A stretch of 39,919 nucleotides of DNA from Gemmatimonadota bacterium. Its GTDB lineage: Bacteria; Gemmatimonadota; Gemmatimonadetes; Longimicrobiales; Longimicrobiaceae. The notes under the pieces were generated by a model. That model made no database searches, was not told the origin of the DNA, and saw nothing but the letters and a program-made list of their open reading frames with translations. Each line of letters starts with the position of its first letter. Within the stretch, counting starts at the first letter, position 1. The position numbers and the translations under genes are program-made. The DNA is taken from contig JAQBQD010000049.1 in assembly GCA_028287185.1 (NCBI GenBank), positions 1 through 39,919 of the forward strand, read 5' to 3'. Positions 34,350 to 39,919 of this stretch are shown here, one piece after another.

Positions 34350-35272
34350 CGGCGCAGGTGGCGCGGGACAGCCGCGGGCTCCTGGCGAGCAGGGCGCGGA
34401 CGTTCCATCTTGCGTCGCGCTTCCTTCCCCCCGCCACGCGCGACGACGCGGCGGTGGTCTACGCCTTCTGCCGCCTGGTGGACGACACCGCGGACGAGGC
34501 GGCGGACGCCGGGGATGCCGCGCGGGCGCTGGACCGGCTGGCGGCGGAGGTGCGGGGGGATGCGGATGCCCGGCCGCTGGTGGCGGAGCTGCGGGCCGCC
34601 GCCGCGCGGCTGGGGCTGCCGCTGGGGAGTGCCCTGGAGCTGATCGCGGGCGTGCACGGCGACCTGGGCCCCGTGCGCGTGGCGGACGACGCGGAATTGC
34701 TGCGATACTGCTACCGCGTCGCAAGCACCGTCGGACTGATGATGTGCGCCGTGCTGGGCGTGGCCTCGGAGGACGCGCTGCCGCACGCGGTCGACTTAGG
34801 GATTGCCATGCAGCTCACCAACATCGCCCGCGACGTGGCGGAGGATGCCGCGCGCGGGCGGGTGTACCTGCCGGCGGCCCGCCTGCGCGCGGCGGGCGTG
34901 GACGTGGAGGCGCTGGTGCGCGGGCGGGCGGACGCCGCGGGGGTCGCCGCCGCCGTCGCGGGCGTGGTGGCGCTGGCGGAGACGTACTACCGCAGCGCGG
35001 ACGGCGGCATGCGCGACATCCCGCCCCGCTGCCGGCCGGCGATCCTGGTGGCGGCGCGGGTGTACCGGGCCATCGGCGTGCGCCTGCGCGCCCGCGCCTG
35101 CGACGCAATGGCCGGCCGTGCCGTGGTGCCTTGGCACGGCAAGCTGGCCTGGAGCCTGCGGGCCGTGGCCGAGTCCATGCTGCGTCCCCGCATGCTGGGC
35201 CTGGGGGGCCGCCCCGCGCACGACGCGCGCCTGCACGCGGCGCTCTCCGGACTTCCCGGCGCCCACGCATAA
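34346..35272 (+). CDS. crtB: Phytoene synthase
   Basis: 308-residue phytoene synthase joining two geranylgeranyl diphosphates. Both Asp-rich motifs are present: RLVDDTADEA early and QLTNIARDVAEDAARGRVYLP in the second half, which bind the diphosphates through Mg2+. The opening RTFHLASRFLPP and VYAFCRLVD are typical. The ATG overlaps the crtI stop in ATGA; a carH-type gene follows 39 bases later on the same strand. Confidence 0.95.
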   Translation: MTAQVARDSRGLLASRARTFHLASRFLPPATRDDAAVVYAFCRLVDDTADEAADAGDAARALDRLAAEVRGDADARPLVAELRAAAARLGLPLGSALELIAGVHGDLGPVRVADDAELLRYCYRVASTVGLMMCAVLGVASEDALPHAVDLGIAMQLTNIARDVAEDAARGRVYLPAARLRAAGVDVEALVRGRADAAGVAAAVAGVVALAETYYRSADGGMRDIPPRCRPAILVAARVYRAIGVRLRARACDAMAGRAVVPWHGKLAWSLRAVAESMLRPRMLGLGGRPAHDARLHAALSGLPGAHA

Positions 35273-35311
35273 CGGCGCGGTTCCCACCCCGTCTTCGTAT
35301 CCCACGGGCCC

Positions 35312-36199
35312 ATGAGCTACCGCATCCAGAGCGTCGCCCGCCTGACCGGCATCGCCGCCGCGACGCTGCGCGCCTGGGAGCGGCGCTACCACCTGGTGGC
35401 TCCCGGCCGCAGCCAGAAGGGCTACCGCCTGTACGACGACGAGGACGTGGCCCGCCTCACCCGCATCAAGGCGATGCTGGACGAGGGGCTGCGCATCGGC
35501 GAGGCGGTGGAGCGGGTGCGGCGCGAGTCGCCCACGCTGCTGCCCGCCGACTCCGCCAGCCCGCAGGAGGTGGCCGCCGCGCGCGAGGGGCTGCTGGCCG
35601 CCCTGCTGGAGATGGACCGCGCCGCCGCCGTGCGCGCCTACGACCGCCTGGCCTTCGTGCCGCCGCTGCGGCGCCTGGACGACGTGCTGCTCCCGCTCCT
35701 CCACACCGTCGGCGACCTGTGGGCGTGCGGCGACGCGCACGTGGCGCAGGAGCACTTCGCCTCGGCCTTCGTGCGCGAGCGGCTGGCCGCCCTCATGGAG
35801 GCGCTGGAGGCCCCCGGCGCCGGCCCCGAGGCGGTGTGCGCCGGCCTGGCCGGCGAGCGCCACGAGTTCGGCCTGATCGGCGCCGCGCTGCACCTGGCCG
35901 CCCACGGCTTCCGCGTGACCTACCTGGGCCCCGACCTGCCCATGATCGACCTGGGCAGGGTGCTCCAGGGCCGGCGGCCCGCGCTGCTCTGCGTCTCGCT
36001 CGTTCGCTCCCTCACCCCCGCCGAGTACGCCGCCGCCGCCGCCGAGCTGCGCCGCCTCGCCCCCGCCGGCACGCGGGTCGTCCTGGGCGGCCGCGGCATT
36101 CCCGGCACGAGCTCGCGCCCCGACGTTCCGGGCGTGGACGTCTGCGACTCGTTCGGAGACCTGCTGGACCGCGTGGAGGAGCACGCCGCCGTCAGCTGA
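35312..36199 (+). CDS. carH: CarH-type MerR regulator with B12 photosensor domain
   Basis: 295-residue repressor expected to bind DNA in the dark as an adenosylcobalamin tetramer and to fall apart in light, releasing carotenoid genes. The MerR helix-turn-helix fills residues 1-70 (RIQSVARLTGIAAATLRAWERRY). The four-helix B12 cap has the light-sensor signature W137-x9-E147-H148. The Rossmann B12 domain has E182-x-H184-xx-G187, His184 being the lower cobalt ligand. These residues match Thermus CarH Trp131, Glu141, His142 and His177. The Thermus residue His132, which caps cobalt after photolysis, is Ala138 here. It is the last gene of the operon it probably controls, with 11-base repeats at the promoter. 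Confidence 0.92.
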   Translation: MSYRIQSVARLTGIAAATLRAWERRYHLVAPGRSQKGYRLYDDEDVARLTRIKAMLDEGLRIGEAVERVRRESPTLLPADSASPQEVAAAREGLLAALLEMDRAAAVRAYDRLAFVPPLRRLDDVLLPLLHTVGDLWACGDAHVAQEHFASAFVRERLAALMEALEAPGAGPEAVCAGLAGERHEFGLIGAALHLAAHGFRVTYLGPDLPMIDLGRVLQGRRPALLCVSLVRSLTPAEYAAAAAELRRLAPAGTRVVLGGRGIPGTSSRPDVPGVDVCDSFGDLLDRVEEHAAVS

Positions 36200-36262
36200 C
36201 CGAACCGGCGAACGGGTGGCCGGACTCGAGCGGGGTGGAGTGGGGGATCGGGTCGAACGAAG

Positions 36263-36300
36263 GGAGCCCGGCGCATCCAGCGCCGGGCTCCTGCGGTTTT
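36263..36300 (+). terminator. Intrinsic terminator of the carotenoid operon
   Basis: Arms 36263-36274 and 36280-36291 form a perfect 12-base stem with a 5-base loop, followed after four bases by TTTT. It lies 63 bases after the carH stop. Confidence 0.85.
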
Positions 36301-36335
36301 CCCACTCCGACCCATCGGCCGAGGCATCCGCGCGA

Positions 36336-37358
36336 TCACGCCTCCGCGCCGTCCTCGGTGGCAGCCAGCGCCAGGGTGGACGCGGCGAGGCGGGGCGGGG
36401 AAGCAGGGGCGCCGGGCAGCTCCACGCGCTCGATCTCGTGGATGCGCCCCACGTTGATGGCCATCATCCCGCCCTGCGTGGTGTGCAGGATGCTGGTGAA
36501 GCGCGCGCCCCACACCACCTCGTCGGGCTTGTACGACGAGCGCGCGTGCACGGCTTGCGCGAAGGTCTCGTCGATGCCGGTGAGCAGGATGAAGAACTCG
36601 GCGTCGGACTGGCGCAGGCCCTCGTCCGTGACGCCGTACAGCGGGCTCGTCGGGTCGATGGGGTGCACCAGCGTCCACGACATGGGCAGCAGCGGCACGT
36701 GGTCGCGCTCCAGCGCCAGCTCGTGGAACTCGCGCGCGCCGCTGCCGTCGGGCCTCAGCCGGTTCATGGTGAGCTTGGCGCGCATCTCGATGATCTGGTT
36801 GCTGCGCCCGTTCACCATGCGGAACTGGAACGCCGTCACCCCGCGGTACGGCGCCACCACCGCGTCGCGGCTGAAGATGATGCGCGCCACGGGCCGCGAG
36901 AAGCGCGAGAACACCACCCCCGTGGCCAGCGCGAACACCAGCAGCCCCACCAGCGCCTCCACCGTCACCACGAGGTTGGCCGCCATGCTCGCCGGCGCCA
37001 CGCTGCCGTAGCCGATGGTGGCGAAGGTGTGCACGCTGAAGAAGAACGACTCCGCGTAGCGCTGCCCGAAGGTGACCCCGTGCGTGCCGCTCAGCGCGCC
37101 CGGCCCGCACAGGGTGAAGAGCAGGCCGAAGAAGGCGTTGGCCAGCACGTACGCGGCGCACACCAGGCCCAGGAAGCGCGGCCAGGTGACGGTGAGCAGG
37201 AAGTGGTACAGGCTGAGCGACTCCAGCGGGTGCATGCCCTCGCGCACCACGTTGTAGCTGCCGTCGCGGTTCATCAGCCGCGTGCGGCTCTCCCGCGCCA
37301 GGACGCTGCCGAAGCCCAGGTCGCGGTTCTCGTCCGGCTGCAGGTACGGTGACGCCAC
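36336..37358 (-). CDS. KirBac inward-rectifier potassium channel
   Basis: 340-residue prokaryotic Kir channel. Two membrane segments (about 54-83 and 125-145) flank the pore helix and selectivity filter TIGYG (114-118), which marks a potassium channel. An amphipathic slide helix (SLSLYHFLLTVTWPRF) precedes the first segment. The large cytoplasmic C-terminal Kir domain has RMVNGRSNQIIEM, MSWTLVHPIDPTSPLYG and FTSILHTTQGG, all typical. The start is GTG 37358 with a strong GGGAGG 6 bases upstream. An upstream TTG (37421) would add 21 residues without a binding site. It is convergent with the carotenoid operon and not obviously linked to it. Confidence 0.93.
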   Translation of the reverse strand: MASPYLQPDENRDLGFGSVLARESRTRLMNRDGSYNVVREGMHPLESLSLYHFLLTVTWPRFLGLVCAAYVLANAFFGLLFTLCGPGALSGTHGVTFGQRYAESFFFSVHTFATIGYGSVAPASMAANLVVTVEALVGLLVFALATGVVFSRFSRPVARIIFSRDAVVAPYRGVTAFQFRMVNGRSNQIIEMRAKLTMNRLRPDGSGAREFHELALERDHVPLLPMSWTLVHPIDPTSPLYGVTDEGLRQSDAEFFILLTGIDETFAQAVHARSSYKPDEVVWGARFTSILHTTQGGMMAINVGRIHEIERVELPGAPASPPRLAASTLALAATEDGAEA

Positions 37359-37370
37359 GGACTTCCTCCC
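37356..37370 (-). promoter_or_regulatory. Ribosome binding site and GTG start of the Kir channel
   Basis: On the minus strand GGGAGG (37365-37370), six bases, then GTG (37356-37358). This is the best translation start signal in the region and fixes the channel start. Confidence 0.65.
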
Positions 37371-37706
37371 GCGTGTGGTCCCGGCTGCGGAGCCGCCCGC
37401 CCGCTCCGCGCATGCGTCCAAGCTACCCGTACGCCCCGCGGTGGGGCAACAATCACGGAGCTGACGGGGGGTTACGGACGCGAAGCGCTACGGCGCGCGA
37501 TGCGAAGCCTCACGCCCCATGCGGTCGAAACCGCGGCTGGAACGGCCCGAAGCCCGCCTGCGGAGCCTGCTCCGAGGCGGATCGGCCCTCCGCATCCAAC
37601 GTCACCGGGCGGGCGTCGGCCGAGCCCGGGTGTACCCGGATGCGAAACCCTCCCACGGGCCGGGGGAGGGTTTCGTTTGCGGTGCAAGCCGGGGAGCCGC
37701 CAGGCG
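37359..37706. other. Intergenic region between Hsp20 and Kir channel genes
   Basis: 348 bases without a supported gene. It holds the hairpin at 37643-37675. The part from about 37500 to 37600 is rich in short GAAGCC/GGCTGG/GCGGAG blocks, which faintly resemble the segment at 27620-27700 and may be a degenerate intergenic repeat. The upstream region of the Kir gene lies at the left end; no clear promoter was seen. Confidence 0.4.
37643..37675 (-). terminator. 12-bp hairpin after the Hsp20 gene
   Basis: CGAAACCCTCCC (37643-37654) pairs with GGGAGGGTTTCG (37664-37675) around a 9-base loop, 31 bases past the Hsp20 stop. Confidence 0.75.
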
Positions 37707-38252
37707 TCAGCCGTTCTGCCGGCCGCCGTTCTGCCGGCCGCCGTTCTGCCCGCCGCCGTCCTGCTGCCCGCCGTTCTGGCCCTGCGAAAGCTCGCCGCCC
37801 TGCACGTCCTGGACGTTCTGCAGGTCGCCGACCTTGATGCGGCGGCGGCGGGCCTTCTCGCTCTTGGGGATGGTGACGGTCAGCACGCCGTCCTGGAAGG
37901 TGGCCGAGATGCTCTCGGCGTCCACGTCGCGCGGCAGCACGAACGACCGGGTGAAGGTGCCGTAGCGGCGCTCGGCCAGGTGGTACTTGCCGGCGTCGCC
38001 CTCGGTGCGGTCCTCGCGCTTCTCGCCGCGCAGGGTGAGCACGTTGTTCTCCACGTCGATCTCGATGTTCTCGCGCTTCAGGCCGGGCATCTCGGTCACC
38101 ACGCGGATGGCGCGCTCCGTCTCCACCACGTCGGTCTCGGGGGCGCGCATCAGGTTGCCGGCGCTGCGGGTGCCGGCGTTGCTGAGAAGCGAGTCGAACA
38201 GCCGGTCGAAGGGATCGGCCGAGGTGCGGTTGTAGGCGGGCGAGATGGCCAT
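37707..38252 (-). CDS. Hsp20 small heat-shock protein with QNGG tail
   Basis: 181-residue small heat-shock protein, an ATP-independent holdase for unfolding proteins. The alpha-crystallin domain (about 38-140) is complete: ETDVVETERAIRVVTEMPG, NNVLTLRGEKRED, RRYGTFTRSFVLPRDVD and DGVLTVTIPKS. The usual C-terminal I-x-I-type anchor is replaced by an RRRRIKVGDL segment and then a Gln/Asn/Gly-rich tail built from about five QNGG-like repeats. AGGAG 8 bases before the ATG supports the start. It is monocistronic; no HrcA box or RpoH-like promoter was recognised. Confidence 0.92.
   Translation of the reverse strand: MAISPAYNRTSADPFDRLFDSLLSNAGTRSAGNLMRAPETDVVETERAIRVVTEMPGLKRENIEIDVENNVLTLRGEKREDRTEGDAGKYHLAERRYGTFTRSFVLPRDVDAESISATFQDGVLTVTIPKSEKARRRRIKVGDLQNVQDVQGGELSQGQNGGQQDGGGQNGGRQNGGRQNG
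37710..37765. repeat. 15-base tandem repeat encoding the Hsp20 tail
   Basis: On the minus strand CAGAACGGCGGCCGG is repeated head to tail slightly more than twice, with two further degenerate copies before it. Each copy adds five residues (QNGGR) at the end of Hsp20. Copy number may vary by slippage. Confidence 0.7.
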
Positions 38253-38435
38253 GGCTGGATCTCCTGTCTATCCTGGGTGCAAGTTTCGTCACGAGCGGAC
38301 GCGGACCGTTCCGCGCCCGGCCGGGGGTCCGGGAAGGCAAGCGCGGGACCAGCGGAAACGGCCAATCCGGCAAGCGAATTCGCTCGAATCGACAGACCTG
38401 GCTGCACCTTTTGCAGACGACGACGGCCGTGGAAC

Positions 38436-38472
38436 GAAGGGCGCCGCCTCCCCGGTGGAAGCGGCGCCCTTC
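38436..38472 (-). terminator. 12-bp hairpin after the secreted protein gene
   Basis: GAAGGGCGCCGC (38436-38447) pairs with GCGGCGCCCTTC (38461-38472), with a 13-base loop, 51 bases past the stop of the gene at 38524. Confidence 0.75.
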
Positions 38473-38523
38473 TCGTCGACCGGCCGTGCCTCCCCGCGGG
38501 AGGCGTGGATGGTCTCCGGCGCG

Positions 38524-38943
38524 TCAGGCCTTCAGCGTGATCCAGATCACGTCCACGTAGCGGCCGTGCACCTGGATGCCGCCGCGCTCGCCCTTGAAGA
38601 CCTCCATCTGCCCGATGGCACTGGGCTGCACGTGCTCGTTCGCGCGCGCGGGGCTGCGCTCGGCGGAGACCACCTTCCCGTCCGCGCCCACCACGAAGGT
38701 GAGCGGGTGCTCCAGGTGCGCCGGAAGGTGCGGGAAGTACTGGTTCACGGCCGCGATCACCGTCTCCTTCGACGTCGTCGCGGCGGCCGGGGCGCCGGCG
38801 AGGGGAGTCGTCGTCACGACCGGGGCGCCGCCGCCCGACGCGTGGGTGACGGTCACCCGCATGGCGGTCTGCGCCGCGGCGGCGCCGGCGGTGGCGGCCA
38901 GGAACGCCGCGGCGAGCGCGGCCTGGCGGAAGGTCGTCTTCAT
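38524..38943 (-). CDS. Secreted protein, unknown family A
   Basis: 139-residue exported protein with a clean signal peptide (cleavage after AAAAQ region, about residue 25). The mature protein shares an order of motifs with the gene at 39259: ETVIAAVNQYFP, a hydrophobic LTFVVGADGKVVS strand, a small segment ending in a KG dipeptide, and the terminal VIWITLK. No cysteines and no known family. GGAGG 6 bases before the ATG supports the start at 38943. It is followed by its own hairpin. Confidence 0.75.
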   Translation of the reverse strand: MKTTFRQAALAAAFLAATAGAAAAQTAMRVTVTHASGGGAPVVTTTPLAGAPAAATTSKETVIAAVNQYFPHLPAHLEHPLTFVVGADGKVVSAERSPARANEHVQPSAIGQMEVFKGERGGIQVHGRYVDVIWITLKA

Positions 38944-39258
38944 GGTGTGCCTCCGTGCCGGGGTTCTTCCGTGCCGCGCACCCGTCCGGGCGCGCGGCGT
39001 CACGTGTGCCGCATTCGTCGTCCGCTGCGGCGGCGGTCAGGTCCGTCCGACTTCGATCCGTCTCGGCCGATCATCTCATCCGTCCCTTCGCACGTCATCC
39101 CGTCCGTCGACCCTCCTCGGTCGACTCTCGTCAGCGCGGCCCTCGTCCGTCGACTCGACCGATGCAGCGTGCTTCGCGAGGCGAACGGCTCGTCCGTCCC
39201 TTCCACCGGATCGACCGGCCGGCGGACCGATCCGCGGGGGCGGAGGGAGTGCGGCCGG
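38944..39258. other. Intergenic stretch rich in TCCGTC/CGTCGAC blocks
   Basis: 315 bases without a supported gene, made largely of short pyrimidine-rich blocks such as CGTCCGTC and GTCGACTC. I see no hairpin or promoter I would defend. The spacing suggests that the two paralogues are separate transcription units. Confidence 0.4.
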
Positions 39259-39919
39259 TCACCGGGCGGGGGGCTGCGCTCCGGGCTTCAGCACGATCCA
39301 GATCACCTGGGCCGGGTGGCCGCCGATCACCATCGCGTTGCCCTTGTGCAGGCTCACGCGCTCGATGGAGGTGGGCGGAACGTCCGGCAGATGCCCCGGG
39401 GTCCCGCCGCCCACGGGCCCCGCCGCGGGCGCCACGCCGCTGCGCAGCACCTCGCCCGTGGACGAGACCACGAAGTACATCGCCGCCGGCTCGCCCGTCG
39501 CGCGGAAGCCCGGGAAGTAGCGGTCGACCGCCGCGATCGTCTGGTCCGTGGACCGCTGGCTGGCGGCGTGCTGCCGTGCGAGCTCGGCCGCGGAAAGGGC
39601 GTGCGTCCACACGACCACCAGCGAGTCCGGCCCGCCCTCGGCCGCCGGGATGGCGACACGGGTGATGGTGGCGGAGTACGTGGGGCCGACGCGGCTTCCG
39701 TCCTCGCCGCGCAACGCCCCGCCCATGGTGGCCGCGGTGGCCGAGGACGTGACCCTGCCGCGCTCGTCCGTCCTGACCGCGACGTACGTGGTGCCGCGGG
39801 TGTGGGCCGCGAACAGCTCCGGGTGCCGCGCGCGGGCGATGACCACGGCCTGTGCCTGCGTGGGCGCGCCGGGCACGGTGTCCCCGTTCGCGCGGCCCGC
39901 CGCGGCGTGCGCGGCGGCC
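39259..39919 (-). CDS. Secreted protein, unknown family A, cut by window end
   Basis: The open frame runs off the right edge, so the start is outside. At the edge the sequence reads AAAHAAAGRANGDT, like the end of a signal peptide. The following 200 residues have no domain I recognise. The C-terminal 100 residues parallel the neighbour at 38524: TIAAVDRYFP, MYFVVSSTGEVLRSG, SLHKGNAMVIGG and the terminal VIWIVLK. The N-terminal half (VYVAVRTDERGRVTSSA-like) may repeat the same unit in degenerate form, since it also has a strand, GRV turn and a YSATITRVAIP segment. The function is unknown. Confidence 0.7.
   Translation of the reverse strand, partial: AAAHAAAGRANGDTVPGAPTQAQAVVIARARHPELFAAHTRGTTYVAVRTDERGRVTSSATAATMGGALRGEDGSRVGPTYSATITRVAIPAAEGGPDSLVVVWTHALSAAELARQHAASQRSTDQTIAAVDRYFPGFRATGEPAAMYFVVSSTGEVLRSGVAPAAGPVGGGTPGHLPDVPPTSIERVSLHKGNAMVIGGHPAQVIWIVLKPGAQPPAR

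Overview
This is a GC-rich window (most real genes use G or C at nearly every third codon position). The gene content is a partial 5S rRNA, a group III-type phosphofructokinase, ThyX instead of ThyA, a carotenoid cluster under a B12 photoreceptor-type regulator, a KirBac channel and many Ala-rich lipoproteins. Together these suggest a free-living, pigmented, aerobic Gram-negative soil bacterium. The best guess is the Gemmatimonadota (Longimicrobium-like). That placement is inference from gene content and protein style and was not checked against any database.

Layout. 1-154: 3' part of 5S rRNA and a strong hairpin ending an rRNA operon. 717-4847: cupredoxin lipoprotein, MIP18/SufT-like protein, 6-phosphofructokinase, GAF-GGDEF diguanylate cyclase and a YhbY RNA-binding protein that apparently starts at ATT. 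4964-9068 (minus strand): a tandem L,D-transpeptidase pair of which one lacks the catalytic cysteine, a frameshifted short-chain dehydrogenase, a small lipoprotein and a membrane HExxH protein. 9350-14004: a Cys-rich small protein, CorA, an SPW-type membrane protein, a BtuF-like binding protein, ThyX and a DUF3574 lipoprotein. 14167-17160: a large LuxR-type ATPase regulator. 17255-17983: a HigBA-type toxin-antitoxin pair with its own promoter.

18184-27557 is the most unusual part. Five plus-strand genes, mostly joined by 4-base overlaps or gaps of a few bases, encode a UbiA-type prenyltransferase, two diverged PEP-synthase/rifampin-phosphotransferase-like dikinases, a BtaA/DUF3419-type SAM 3-amino-3-carboxypropyltransferase and a dolichol/phytol-kinase-like membrane protein with an extra membrane domain. 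The combination reads as a dedicated pathway for a modified prenyl or glycerolipid. I know of no described pathway with this set, and the product is unknown.

27786-31164 holds a thioredoxin-like protein, a family III CoA-transferase, a low-complexity lipoprotein and a secreted protein that starts at TTG. 31387-36299 is a compact carotenoid operon: promoter with 11-base direct repeats, lycopene cyclase, CrtI, CrtB and a MerR/B12 regulator of the CarH type, closed by an intrinsic terminator. The regulator carries the W-x9-EH and ExHxxG signatures of the adenosylcobalamin photoreceptor, so the operon is probably light-induced. 36336-39919 holds a KirBac potassium channel, an Hsp20 chaperone with a repetitive QNGG tail and two members of an unrecognised secreted protein family, the last cut by the window edge.

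Many genes end at long, nearly perfect GC-rich hairpins without a clear U-tract, often serving convergent genes from both sides.
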